56,098 nt of DNA from Neorhizobium sp. JUb45 (GCF_004343585.1 NZ_SLYW01000016.1:1-56098); one strand, 5' to 3'. Positions 8,845-17,508 are shown, counted from the stretch's first letter. The notes: generated from the sequence alone by a model not told the origin. Program-made: numbers and translations.

Positions 8845-9903
8845 TCACTGCGCGATGATGGCGATGCCGCGGTTTTTCAAACCGATCGCCACGCGGGTAC
8901 CGGGTGCAAGAGGGCGGTCGACCGACGGGTCCACGATGAACAGGGTCCCGCCGCTCGTTTCCGCCTCGTATTCGATATGATCGCCCAGATAGGCCGCATG
9001 GCTGATGCGGCCCGGAAAGGCAGCCGTTTCGGCAGGCTCGAGCGTGATGGCGCTGGGACGTACAGCCAGCTGGTGCCTGCCGGGCCGGGCACCTCGGGCC
9101 GGCACGACGTGGCGCAATCCTTCGATGCTGATGGTCGCATCGCTGCCGGTGATGTCGATCACTTCACAGGGCACAACATTCGCCTCACCGATAAAATCGG
9201 CAATGAAAGGCGAGGCGGGGGCTTCGTAAAGCTCGCGCGGCGAACCCTGTTGGGCGATTTCGCCGTCCTTCATGACGATGATCCGGTCGGACACCGCCAG
9301 CGCCTCGTCCTGATCGTGGGTGACGTAGACGGCAGTAAACTGCAGGCGTTGCTGCAGCTCGCGGATTTCGGTGCGCACTCGACGGCGAAGGCGGGCATCG
9401 AGATTGGAAAGCGGCTCGTCGAGCAACAACACCTGCGGTTCAAGCACGAGCGCACGCGCCACGGCGACGCGTTGCTGCTGGCCACCGGAGAGTTCCGCCG
9501 GAAGCCGCCCGCCCATGCCGGCAAGGCCGACGAGTTCGAGCCCATGTTCGGCCTTCTGCCGCGCTTCCTTGCGCGGCAGACCGGAGGATTCCAGGCCATA
9601 AGCGACATTGTCGAGCGAATTCATGTGCGGAAACAGGGCGTAGGACTGGAACACCATCGACACATCGCGCTCGTTGGCGGGCAGCATGGTCACATCCTTG
9701 CCACCGATCAGGATACAGCCAGATGTCGGATGTTCCAGACCTGCCAGCATGCGCAGGGTCGTCGTCTTGCCGCAGCCTGAAGGGCCGAGCAGCGTCACCA
9801 GCGTGCCGGGTTCGACCGTGAGCGACAGGTCGGCGATGGCGGTGAATGCGCCAAACGTCTTGCGCACATTCTGGAATGTGACCGATCCGGCATTTCGGGT
9901 CAT
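8845..9903 (-). CDS. ABC transporter ATP-binding protein (FbpC/AfuC/PotA-like)
   Basis: A 352-residue ATPase. Walker A is LLGPSGCGKTTTLRMLAG, the Q-loop VFQSYALFPHM, the signature LSGGQQQRVAVARAL, Walker B LLLDEPLSNLD, and the switch His is in THDQDEALAVSD. A C-terminal TOBE-like domain follows (about residues 240-350). The stop of the fused permease overlaps its start by four bases (ATGA), so the two are translationally coupled. It energises the importer encoded upstream. Ferric, phosphonate, polyamine and hexose-phosphate importers share this ATPase type; the AfuA-like binding protein and the phosphatase neighbour favour a phosphorylated sugar. Confidence 0.88.
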   Translation of the reverse strand: MTRNAGSVTFQNVRKTFGAFTAIADLSLTVEPGTLVTLLGPSGCGKTTTLRMLAGLEHPTSGCILIGGKDVTMLPANERDVSMVFQSYALFPHMNSLDNVAYGLESSGLPRKEARQKAEHGLELVGLAGMGGRLPAELSGGQQQRVAVARALVLEPQVLLLDEPLSNLDARLRRRVRTEIRELQQRLQFTAVYVTHDQDEALAVSDRIIVMKDGEIAQQGSPRELYEAPASPFIADFIGEANVVPCEVIDITGSDATISIEGLRHVVPARGARPGRHQLAVRPSAITLEPAETAAFPGRISHAAYLGDHIEYEAETSGGTLFIVDPSVDRPLAPGTRVAIGLKNRGIAIIAQ

Positions 9904-12131
9904 GCGGCTTTCTCCTTGGAGATGATGGGGAGGGTCGGCTGGTTCAGTCCGGCAACGCGGTTTTCGCGCCGCAGCCGTCGCTCGCCCACCAGCAATTGGA
10001 AGCCGGTGATGACGGTGATCATCACCACGATCAGCATGGAGGAATAGGCGATGGCGACGCCATACTCGCCGTTCTCGACCAGCCCGACGATATAGGACGT
10101 CGCCATGTTGTACTGGGCACTGACCAGGAAAACGACGGCGCTGATGGAGGTGATGGCGCGCACGAAAGAGTAGACCAGCGCTGCAGTGATGGCGGGGCGC
10201 AGCAGCGGCAGGATCACCTTGCGGGCGGTGCGGAAGGTGGTGGCGCGCAGCGTCATCGAGGCTTCGTCGAGGCTCTTGTCGAGCTGGCTCATCGCCGCGA
10301 TGCCGCCGCGCACGCCGACCGGCATGTTGCGGAACACGAAACAGGCGATCAGGATCAGCGCCGTACCGGTCATTTCAAGCGGCGGCAGGTTGAAGGCCAT
10401 GATGTAGCTGATGCCGATGACGGTGCCGGGAATGGCAAAACTCATCATCAGCGCGAATTCGAACAGCTCGCGCCCGGCGAATTTCTGCCGCACGATGACA
10501 TAGGCCGTGGCAAGGCCGACCGCTGCCGTCAGCGGTGCGGCGATCAGGGCAATTTCCATCGTCGTCCAGAACGAGTTCCAGGCGACGCCTGTCCAGACCA
10601 GCGAGCCATCGCGGAACGTGATGGAAAACGCCTTGGCGTAATGGGCGAGCGTCAGACTGTTGTCGAGGCCCCAGGTTTTGACGAAACCGCCGAACAGGAT
10701 CATGCCGTAGACAACGAGCGTAAAGATCATCCATGGAATGACCACGGCATGCACACCGATCGAAAGCGGTCTTGGCAGGGCGATATGGGCGCCGCTGTCG
10801 CCCTTGCCGGTAACGGTGGCAAAGTTCTTGCCCGACAGCCAGAGACGCTGGGCGAGGAAGGCGGACAGCGTGAAGCCGAGCAGGATCATGGCGAGCACGG
10901 CGGCGCGGGCCGGATCGTTCTGCGAACCGACGACGGCGAAGAAGATTTCCGTCGACAGAACGCCGTGGCTGCCGCCAAGCACCAGCGGATTGCCGAAATC
11001 GGCCATGCTTTCGATGAAGCCGATCAAAAATGCGTTGGCGAGGCCGGGCTTCATCAGCGGTAGCGAGACACGCCAGAAGGTGCTCCATCGATCGGCACGC
11101 AATGTCTGGGATGCTTCCTCCATCGAGGGGCTGACGCCTTCAACGACGCCGATCAGAACGAGGAAGGAAATCGGTGTAAACGACAGAACCTGTGCGATCC
11201 AGATGCCGGTCAGACCGTAAAGCCAGCGGCTCGGTTCGATGCCGAAAGTCGAAGATAGGCCTTGAGTGACGATGCCGGCACGGCCGAACAGCAAGGTGAG
11301 GGCCAGGCCGATCACGAAGGGTGGCGTGATGATCGGCAGGATGGTTAGAAGCCGCAGCCCCTTCTTGAACGGAAACCGTGTGCGGGTTGCGACAAGCGCG
11401 AAGGCAAGGCCAAGCGCGGTGGAGCCGGCAGCCGTCATGATCGCGAGGAACAGCGTGCGCCATGCAACACCGCAGCGGGCACCGCCAATGACGCAATCCA
11501 GGCTCCAGATCGAAGAGTCGACGAAATTGCGGGAAAAGCCGGCAAAATTCACCGAGCCATCGAAATCCTGAAAGGCACCGATGAACATGGCGCCGATCGG
11601 GTAAAACACGAAGACCGCAACGAGAAAGACCAGCATGGAAATGGTCGCGACGACAAAGGCATCGCCGCGCATGACGCCGCGTTCGGCAAGGCCGAAGGCG
11701 AATATCAGCACGAAGCAGATGGCTGACAGAACGGCACCCGCTCCCATCGGCGGCTGGCCGTCCGCCAGCGGACCGAAAATCGTTTCGCTGATCGTCCAGG
11801 TAAAACCGGTCATGCCGATTGCCAGTCCCTGCAGCGCAAGGAACAGCACGCCGAAACCGCCAGCAATGGACAGCAGTTTTCCGCGCAGCATCGGATCGGC
11901 GGTAAAGCGTGCGGCCACCGCCAGACCATAGGCAAGCAGGACGGCAATCAGCCACATGCGGCCATGCAGGGCGATTTGCAGGATGCCGGGTGCCACCGAA
12001 GGCTTGCCCGGAAAATCCGCCAGCCAGGTAAAGGCATAAAAGCCTTGTTCTATTCGATACCACGGCATGAGCACCAAGGCTGCAAAGCCGAGAGCCAGCA
12101 CGATATCCATTCTGCGGTTATGATTGTTCAT
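9900..12131 (-). CDS. ABC transporter permease, two fused membrane modules (AfuB/FbpB-like)
   Basis: A 743-residue protein with two homologous permease modules in one chain and roughly fourteen predicted spans. The first EAA-type loop is SMEEASQTLRADRWSTFWRV, the second SLDEASMTLRATTFRTARKV. An N-terminal block of about 180 residues carries four or five extra hydrophobic segments, as in the long AfuB-type permeases rather than the 500-residue FbpB. Thus a single polypeptide forms the whole channel. The ATG at 12131 is taken as the start; an ATG at 12149 would add six residues, and neither has a strong ribosome binding site. It lies 78 bases after the binding-protein gene, with a hairpin between. 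Confidence 0.87.
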   Translation of the reverse strand: MNNHNRRMDIVLALGFAALVLMPWYRIEQGFYAFTWLADFPGKPSVAPGILQIALHGRMWLIAVLLAYGLAVAARFTADPMLRGKLLSIAGGFGVLFLALQGLAIGMTGFTWTISETIFGPLADGQPPMGAGAVLSAICFVLIFAFGLAERGVMRGDAFVVATISMLVFLVAVFVFYPIGAMFIGAFQDFDGSVNFAGFSRNFVDSSIWSLDCVIGGARCGVAWRTLFLAIMTAAGSTALGLAFALVATRTRFPFKKGLRLLTILPIITPPFVIGLALTLLFGRAGIVTQGLSSTFGIEPSRWLYGLTGIWIAQVLSFTPISFLVLIGVVEGVSPSMEEASQTLRADRWSTFWRVSLPLMKPGLANAFLIGFIESMADFGNPLVLGGSHGVLSTEIFFAVVGSQNDPARAAVLAMILLGFTLSAFLAQRLWLSGKNFATVTGKGDSGAHIALPRPLSIGVHAVVIPWMIFTLVVYGMILFGGFVKTWGLDNSLTLAHYAKAFSITFRDGSLVWTGVAWNSFWTTMEIALIAAPLTAAVGLATAYVIVRQKFAGRELFEFALMMSFAIPGTVIGISYIMAFNLPPLEMTGTALILIACFVFRNMPVGVRGGIAAMSQLDKSLDEASMTLRATTFRTARKVILPLLRPAITAALVYSFVRAITSISAVVFLVSAQYNMATSYIVGLVENGEYGVAIAYSSMLIVVMITVITGFQLLVGERRLRRENRVAGLNQPTLPIISKEKAA

Positions 12132-12167
12132 GGTGCGATGCGACCTCATCACATGACTAGTCGATCA

Positions 12168-12197
12168 TGCCGCGCACCGGTCAGCCGAAGCGCGGCA
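12168..12197 (-). promoter_or_regulatory. Hairpin between binding-protein and permease genes
   Basis: Inverted repeat TGCCGCGC / GCGCGGCA, 8 bp with a fourteen-base loop, directly after the binding-protein stop. There is no T-run. It has the same position as the hairpins next to the other binding-protein genes of this window. Confidence 0.55.
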
Positions 12198-12209
12198 GAC
12201 AGCAAGGGA

Positions 12210-13235
12210 TCAGTTGGCGTTGGCGCCGATTTCCTTGTCCCAGCGTTCCAGCACCTTCTTGCGCTCGGTCGGATCGCCATAGGTCTTGAAGTCGTAGTCG
12301 ATCAGCTTGATGTCCTCGAAGCGCGGTGATTCCTTGGGAACCTCGGCTTGTCTGTTCGACGGCAGCTGGAAGGATTTTGCCTCCTTCATGTGCGACTGCA
12401 CCTCGGCCGTCAGCGCCCAGTCATACCATTTCTTGGCGCTTTCCAGATTGCGGGCGCCCTTGATGATCGACATCGAGCCGATCTCGTAACCCGTGCCTTC
12501 GCAGGGCGCGATCGACTTGATCGGAAAACCTTCGACAGTCTGCGCCACGGCATCATGCATGAAAACGATGCCGAGGCCGGTTTCGCCGCGCGCTGCCGCC
12601 TTCACCGGTGCCGAGCCGGATTTGGTATATTGCGAGACATTGGCGTTGAGCTGTTTCAGGTAATCGAACGCCTTGTCCTCGCCCATGATCTGCACCAGCG
12701 ATGCGAGCGCGGTATAAGCTGTGCCCGAGGAATTCGGGTTGGCCATCTGGATTTCGCCCTTCAGGGCAGGGTCCAGCAGGTCGGCCCAGCACTTGGGCTC
12801 TTTGTAGTTCTTCTTTTTGAAGAGATCGGTATTGTAACCCCAGCCCAACGCGCCGGCATAAACGCCGACGGTTTTGTAGCCGGAGCTTTCCGCCTGTTTC
12901 TTGGCCCAGTCCTGCAATTCATCGAGATGCGGCGACTTATATTCCTGCGTCAGTCCTTCGGATGCTGCCTGCAGGTGCGGGTCGCCTGTCCCCGCCCACC
13001 AGATATCGGTTTTCGGATTGCGTGCCTCGGCACGGACCTTGGCATAGGTCTCACCCGAAGACAGGCGGACCATGTTGACCTTGATGCCGGTGTCCTTCTC
13101 GAACATCTGTTGCATCATTTCGCAGATCACCACATCGGCGGAACATATGAGGTTGAGGTCTTCGGCGGCTTTGGTCGCCGACGCATTCAACATCAGGCCG
13201 GCCAGAGCGGCCGACGCCATCAAAGCAAGACGCAT
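12210..13235 (-). CDS. ABC transporter solute-binding protein, AfuA-like (probably sugar phosphate)
   Basis: A 341-residue periplasmic binding protein with a signal peptide of about 23 residues (MRLALMASAALAGLMLNAS..). The mature protein contains RLSSGETYAKVRAEARNPK, WWAGTGDPHLQAA, TQEYKSP, KCWADLLDP and MANPNSSGTAYTALASL, a pattern I recognise from AfuA-type proteins. These were annotated as ferric-binding but were shown in Actinobacillus to bind hexose and heptose phosphates. There is no Tyr-Tyr pair of the kind used by FbpA for iron. The start at 13235 has GGGAGG six bases upstream. It is first gene of the minus-strand block, under a divergent LacI regulator. The ligand is inferred from context. 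Confidence 0.82.
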   Translation of the reverse strand: MRLALMASAALAGLMLNASATKAAEDLNLICSADVVICEMMQQMFEKDTGIKVNMVRLSSGETYAKVRAEARNPKTDIWWAGTGDPHLQAASEGLTQEYKSPHLDELQDWAKKQAESSGYKTVGVYAGALGWGYNTDLFKKKNYKEPKCWADLLDPALKGEIQMANPNSSGTAYTALASLVQIMGEDKAFDYLKQLNANVSQYTKSGSAPVKAAARGETGLGIVFMHDAVAQTVEGFPIKSIAPCEGTGYEIGSMSIIKGARNLESAKKWYDWALTAEVQSHMKEAKSFQLPSNRQAEVPKESPRFEDIKLIDYDFKTYGDPTERKKVLERWDKEIGANAN

Positions 13236-13279
13236 GATATCCTCCCAGATTTGGATGACGCCTCCACATCATCCCGCTC

Positions 13280-13295
13280 TTGCAAGCGTGTGCAA
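13280..13295. promoter_or_regulatory. LacI-family operator, site 1
   Basis: TTGCAAGCGTGTGCAA: an inverted repeat TTGCA-N6-TGCAA with the central CG typical of LacI/GalR operators. It lies 45 bases upstream of the binding-protein start. A TTGACA -35-like hexamer for the minus strand is at 13319-13324, so a repressor bound here would cover the region around the transcription start. Confidence 0.65.
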
Positions 13296-13377
13296 AGGTT
13301 TCATGCGTTCATGCGGATTGTCAACCTCAAATATGCTAGGGCCAGATGCTGTGCATAAATGCGATGTCACACGCATG

Positions 13378-13393
13378 TTGCACTCCCTTGCAA
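13378..13393. promoter_or_regulatory. LacI-family operator, site 2
   Basis: TTGCACTCCCTTGCAA repeats the TTGCA-N6-TGCAA arms of site 1, 98 bases away centre to centre and 31 bases before the GTG of the regulator gene. Here the centre is CC rather than CG. Position suggests autoregulation and possibly looping between the two sites. Confidence 0.6.
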
Positions 13394-13423
13394 AAAGATG
13401 CAGGAAAAGCGTGGGAGTATGTC

Positions 13424-14425
13424 GTGAGCCAGAAGATATTCGTGAGCGCCAAGGAAGTTGCGGAACGGGCAGGCGTGTCGCGCTCGGCCGTATCGCGTAC
13501 CTTTACGCCCGGTGCCAGCGTTTCCGAAGAGACCCGCCGCCGTGTGATGGAGGCGGCGGAGGCGCTCGGTTATCACGTCAATCATCTCGCCCGCGGGCTG
13601 ATGCGCAACGAGAGCGGCATCGTCTGTCTTATCGTCTCCGAGATGGATACGCCCTATCGCGCAAGCCTGATCCGGGCGATCTCCCGGCACCTTCAGAATG
13701 CCGCGAAGATTGCCATGCTGATCAACACCGATCGTTCGGACAGAAGCGTCGACGAAGCCTTAAAGCTCGCCATCAGCTATCGTGCCGATGCCTCTATCGT
13801 CCTGTCAGGGATGCCGGACAAATCGATCACTGATCTGTGCGTAAAAAGCGGTCAGCGACTTGTTCTCATCAATCGCGACGAGGAGCGTGCAGGGGCTTTG
13901 ATGATAAACCTGCGTGATCAGGAGGCGGCGCGGCGAGCCTTTATCGCGTTCCAGCGAGCCGGATGCCGCAGTTTCGCCTTCGCCAATTCCGATGTCGGCA
14001 CACCCAGCCTGATGGCGCGCGAAGAGGGGTTTCGTGCGGCGGGACGAGAGTTCGGTATAGACGTGACCGTCGAGCGTTTCGGGCCGACCCGTTACCAGAG
14101 CGGTGTCGTGCTGGCGCAACGATTGCTGACGCGAGAGGTGCGGCCGGATGCGATCTTCTGCGCCAACGATCTTCTGGCCTGCGGCGTGATGGACACTGCC
14201 CGCCATCAGTTCAAGCTGGCCGTGCCGGATGATCTTTGTGTCGTCGGTTTCGACGATATCGAGCAATCCTCATGGTCATCCTATCAACTCACCACGTTCG
14301 CCCAGCCGGTGGATCGTATTGCCGAAGAAGCCGTTTCATGGCTGAGCCAGCCAATGACCGACGATGGTCAGTTTTGCAGAATGACCGCTGATCTTGTCTG
14401 GCGCGAATCCGTCAGGGGCGGATGA
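13424..14425 (+). CDS. LacI-family transcriptional regulator
   Basis: A 333-residue regulator. The N-terminal helix-turn-helix reads VSAKEVAERAGVSRSAVSRT, followed by the hinge helix (RRRVMEAAEALGYHVN). From about residue 60 there is a periplasmic-binding-protein-like effector domain with the typical ANDLLACGVMD and DDLCVVGFDDIE segments. I chose the GTG at 13424 because GGGAG lies seven bases upstream and the family N-terminus aligns there; the longer frame is upstream leader. It is divergent from the AfuA-like importer operon and shares a 188-base control region holding two LacI-type sites. It most likely represses or activates that operon in response to the imported sugar compound. Confidence 0.9.
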   Translation: MSQKIFVSAKEVAERAGVSRSAVSRTFTPGASVSEETRRRVMEAAEALGYHVNHLARGLMRNESGIVCLIVSEMDTPYRASLIRAISRHLQNAAKIAMLINTDRSDRSVDEALKLAISYRADASIVLSGMPDKSITDLCVKSGQRLVLINRDEERAGALMINLRDQEAARRAFIAFQRAGCRSFAFANSDVGTPSLMAREEGFRAAGREFGIDVTVERFGPTRYQSGVVLAQRLLTREVRPDAIFCANDLLACGVMDTARHQFKLAVPDDLCVVGFDDIEQSSWSSYQLTTFAQPVDRIAEEAVSWLSQPMTDDGQFCRMTADLVWRESVRGG

Positions 14426-14489
14426 TGCAGGCAAGGGTATGGCGCGCGAACTCTATTGAACATTGATACTGTTTCGGTCAAAGCAGGTC

Positions 14490-15020
14490 ATGAAAACCGT
14501 CAGGAAACAGAGCAAACCCAAGGATACAAAGCCCAAGACCTTGCTGAGCCAGCTGGCGGCCATGCCTGACAAGCTGTTCAAGGAAGACTTTCGCCAGCAG
14601 TATGGCGCACTGTGTTTTCGCATCGTTGATGACGGCAATATCGAAATTCTTCTGATCACGTCGCGCGACAGCGGCCGCTGGGTCATTCCCAAGGGATGGC
14701 CGATGAAAAAGAAACAACCGCATGAAGCGGCCGCACTCGAAGCATGGGAGGAGGCGGGCGCCCGCGGTGTCGTCAGGAAGAAGCCGGTTGGCCGTTACAC
14801 CTATCTGAAATGGCTGAGCGACCGTGATGTCGCGCCTTGCATGGTGGATATCTATCAGATCGAGGTCAAAGAGATGGCCGAGGATTTCGAGGAGGTCGGC
14901 CAGAGGAGGCTCGCCTGGGTCACGCCGGATGAGGCGGCGAGGCGGGTGCGCGAAATCGAGTTGAAATCCATTCTGGTTGATTTCAAGCCACGTGGCCGCG
15001 GGAAAAGTGGGCAGGTGTGA
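14490..15020 (+). CDS. NUDIX hydrolase
   Basis: A 176-residue protein with a NUDIX fold, residues about 35-150. The box reads GWPMKKKQPHEAAALEAWEEAG: the glutamates that bind metal (EAWEEAG) are present, but the Arg that usually precedes the first Glu is Leu. This subgroup (WVIPKGWPM..) is common in alphaproteobacteria and resembles diphosphoinositol-polyphosphate or dinucleoside-polyphosphate hydrolases. The N-terminus is basic (KTVRKQSKPKDTKPK). The ATG at 14490 has GCAGG just upstream. It lies 64 bases after the LacI gene and is convergent with the ROK gene, with only 27 bases between the stops. The substrate cannot be told. Confidence 0.82.
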   Translation: MKTVRKQSKPKDTKPKTLLSQLAAMPDKLFKEDFRQQYGALCFRIVDDGNIEILLITSRDSGRWVIPKGWPMKKKQPHEAAALEAWEEAGARGVVRKKPVGRYTYLKWLSDRDVAPCMVDIYQIEVKEMAEDFEEVGQRRLAWVTPDEAARRVREIELKSILVDFKPRGRGKSGQV

Positions 15021-15047
15021 GATCCCAAGGGTGCGAACCCGGTTTTA

Positions 15048-16181
15048 TCAGGCCCAGCCCTTCAATGCCCTGCCGGAATAATAACTTGGTGTCGTCGCCC
15101 GGTAGAGAGGGATCGTCGCCGCACCCAGATGCGGCACCTCGCTCAGGCCGGATTTGCGGATCTCCGGCGGTTCAACAAAAAAATCCTCGCCGAGGCTTTC
15201 AAGCGATCCCAACCTTTTGACGATCTCACCGATCAGCCAGTCCGGCAGCGAACCGCCGAACACGATGGCGGAAGGGTCGAGCGTTCTTGCAACGGTCAGT
15301 GCAAGCGCGCGTAGCTGGTCGGTCGCTCTTCCCAGCCATTCGGTCACTTTGGGATGGTCGGCATAACTTTCATCGATTTCGCATAGCCGGTTGATGGTGA
15401 TGCCGCCGGATGCCAACTGATTGCACAGGTCCTGGCCGGAAGGGCGGTGATGCGACTTTGGAAAAAGGCCGCCGAACTCGCCGGCATTCCTGTTGCTGCC
15501 ACGATAGAGATGGCGTTGCACGACAACGCCGCCGCCGATGCCGTAGGTCAGCCAGATCATTGCGAAATTGGCGAGGTTTCGCCCGACCCCGTAATACAGC
15601 TCCGAGAGAATGACGGCCTTGCCATCATTCTCGTGATGCACCGGATAATCGAAGAAGGGCTGAAAATCCCGATCGACATCGACATCATGCCAACTCGCAA
15701 ACTGCGGAATCTGGAAAACGTGGCCCGGATTGCGGGAGAAATGCCCCGGAAAGGACAGTCCGCATCCGAGGATGCGCGATGTATCGACCTTCGCCTTCAG
15801 GACGACTTCGCGCGCGGCCGGTTCGGCGATGCTCATGATGTGTTGAAAACTGTGGTCCTGCAAATCCTGACGGATCTCGGCGCGGATCTGGCCGTTCAGA
15901 TCCGCCACGCAAATTCGCAAATCATCCGGGTTGAAATAGATGCCGAGAGTGAAGAGACCGTCGGGATCAAGCTCCAGGGCGGTCGAAGGCTTGCCCCTGC
16001 CGCCGGCGGTTCTGGCTTCATCGGCCTCCCGTATCATGCCGGCTTCCAGAAGACTTGAGGTGAGACGCGTGAGCGTCGGTGCCGACACATCCATATCCCG
16101 CGCAAGTTCGGTGCGAGACATGCTTCCACGACCGCGCAACATCTCGATCAGGCGGCGTTCGTTATAGCCGAGATTAATCAC
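15048..16181 (-). CDS. ROK-family transcriptional repressor (NagC/XylR-like)
   Basis: A 377-residue regulator. The N-terminal winged helix-turn-helix reads GSMSRTELARDMDVSAPTLTRLTSSLLEAGMI. It is followed by a ROK sugar-binding domain with the YGIGGGVVVQRHLYRGSNRNAGEFG signature, although the usual zinc-cluster cysteines after it are only partly present. It is divergent from the amino-sugar/importer operon that begins at 16479, and palindromes lie in the gap. I infer that it controls that operon, sensing a hexosamine or its phosphate. Confidence 0.88.
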   Translation of the reverse strand: MINLGYNERRLIEMLRGRGSMSRTELARDMDVSAPTLTRLTSSLLEAGMIREADEARTAGGRGKPSTALELDPDGLFTLGIYFNPDDLRICVADLNGQIRAEIRQDLQDHSFQHIMSIAEPAAREVVLKAKVDTSRILGCGLSFPGHFSRNPGHVFQIPQFASWHDVDVDRDFQPFFDYPVHHENDGKAVILSELYYGVGRNLANFAMIWLTYGIGGGVVVQRHLYRGSNRNAGEFGGLFPKSHHRPSGQDLCNQLASGGITINRLCEIDESYADHPKVTEWLGRATDQLRALALTVARTLDPSAIVFGGSLPDWLIGEIVKRLGSLESLGEDFFVEPPEIRKSGLSEVPHLGAATIPLYRATTPSYYSGRALKGWA

Positions 16182-16300
16182 GCCTGTTCCCCCATTACGC
16201 GAGCCGTCCGAGGCTTAGCGTAAATCGATAGTTCAAGCATGTGATTTCTTTGCCGGCTGTCGATCCAGACAGAGTTCTGCACAGCGGAGAGAGGCGAAAA

Positions 16301-16320
16301 ATGGTTACGTACCATATGGT
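16301..16320. promoter_or_regulatory. Candidate operator cluster, palindrome ACCATATGGT
   Basis: ATGGTTACGTACCATATGGT contains a perfect 10-base palindrome (ACCATATGGT, 16311-16320) overlapping a near-palindrome ATGGTTACGTACCAT (16301-16315). It lies in the divergent gap between the ROK gene and the importer operon. It is a plausible repressor site; no footprint or consensus is available to confirm this. Confidence 0.45.
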
Positions 16321-16353
16321 TACATCAATTGTGACAGTTCCATGAAAACCGTC

Positions 16354-16381
16354 TTGACATATTTACTTACGTAATGAAAAT
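16354..16381 (+). promoter_or_regulatory. Candidate promoter with overlapping operator
   Basis: TTGACA at 16354-16359 is a good -35 hexamer for the plus strand; the -10 (about 16377-16382, AAAATT) is weak. An imperfect palindrome centred on TTACGTAA (16361-16381) covers the spacer, so a bound ROK repressor would block RNA polymerase. It lies about 100 bases before the TTG start of the binding protein. Confidence 0.45.
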
Positions 16382-16478
16382 TAAAAATAGGCGCCGACAT
16401 GTGATCGATAGAACCGGAAAACCGGACACAACATGGGTGAGACGCTCCCGGGAACCAAATATAAAAGTGGAGGCCATT

Positions 16479-17471
16479 TTGGGCTATTTTCGTAATGTTC
16501 TGACTGCTCTTGCGGCTGGTGCCGCCATGTTCGCATCCGTATCTGTCGCCCATGCCGATGGCACTGTCGTCGTTTATTCCGCAGCGCCGCAGCAGATGAT
16601 GGATGAGTTGCTGCCGGCCTTCGAAAGGAAGACGGGCACCAAGGTCGAGCTGGTCAAGGCGGGTTCGGGCGAGCTGATGAACCGTATCAAGGCGGAAAGC
16701 GGCAAGCCTGCAGCGGACGTCATCTGGAGTGTCGATGGCACCGTCATCGATTTTTCTGCCGATCTTTTCCAGCCCTATGAGCCGAAGGAAGCATCGGCGA
16801 TCACGCCGTCACTTTCGCCGAGCAAGAACTGGATCCCTTTCACGGCAGTCGTCACCGCGTTTATCGTCAACCGTGACGCGTTGAAGGGGGCGCCTGCTCC
16901 GACATCGTGGGAAGATCTTGCCAAGCCGGAATACAAGGGCCTGATCTCCTCGGCCCGCGCCGACCAGTCCGGTTCGGCCTATATCCAGCTGTCCACCGTG
17001 CTGCAGCTGTTCAAGCCTGAAGACAAGGCCTGGGACATCTACAAGGGCATTCTCGCCAACACCGTTTTCTCGACCTCGTCGGGCGCCGTGCCGCGTTTCG
17101 TCAATGACGGCGAACAGGCGATCGGCATCACCCTCGAAGACGCAGCGCTGCGCTACAAGCTCGGCAAGGCGCCGGTCGATATCGTCTATCCGAAGGAAGG
17201 CACTGCGATCGCGCCGGACGGCATGGCCGTCGTTAAGGGCGCCCCGAATGCTGAAAACGGCAAGGCATTCATCGATTTCATCGTGTCCAAGGAAGGCCAG
17301 GAAGTCGTCGCCAAGCACGGTCGCCGGCCGATCCGTGGTGACGTTCCTGCCAACGCTGCGCTCGTGCCGCTGACGGACGTTCCGGATGCGAAGTATGACT
17401 TCAAATGGGCTGCCGACAACCGCGATCGCGTCATGAAGGCCTGGAACGACGTCATGTTGGATATCCAGTAA
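16479..17471 (+). CDS. ABC transporter solute-binding protein, Fbp/PhnS-like
   Basis: A 330-residue periplasmic binding protein. The signal peptide runs from the start through VLTALAAGAAMFASVSVAHA; the mature start DGTVVVYSAAPQQMMDELLPAF is typical of the FbpA/FutA/PhnS group. I chose the TTG at 16479 because GGAGG lies five bases upstream and the signal peptide begins there; the longer frame from 16374 would put a basic 35-residue tail before it. No Tyr-Tyr iron-binding pair is visible, so ferric transport is not supported. As first gene of an operon with hexosamine-phosphate enzymes, it may bind an amino sugar or sugar phosphate (inference). Confidence 0.82.
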   Translation: MGYFRNVLTALAAGAAMFASVSVAHADGTVVVYSAAPQQMMDELLPAFERKTGTKVELVKAGSGELMNRIKAESGKPAADVIWSVDGTVIDFSADLFQPYEPKEASAITPSLSPSKNWIPFTAVVTAFIVNRDALKGAPAPTSWEDLAKPEYKGLISSARADQSGSAYIQLSTVLQLFKPEDKAWDIYKGILANTVFSTSSGAVPRFVNDGEQAIGITLEDAALRYKLGKAPVDIVYPKEGTAIAPDGMAVVKGAPNAENGKAFIDFIVSKEGQEVVAKHGRRPIRGDVPANAALVPLTDVPDAKYDFKWAADNRDRVMKAWNDVMLDIQ

Positions 17472-17479
17472 CAGAACCC

Positions 17480-17508
17480 GCGGCCATGACCCGTGAGATC
17501 ATGGCCGC
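17480..17508 (+). promoter_or_regulatory. Hairpin between binding-protein and ATPase genes
   Basis: A perfect 10-bp stem, GCGGCCATGA and its complement, with a nine-base loop, starting eight bases after the binding-protein stop. No T-run follows. It probably stabilises the upstream mRNA or dampens read-through. Confidence 0.65.
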
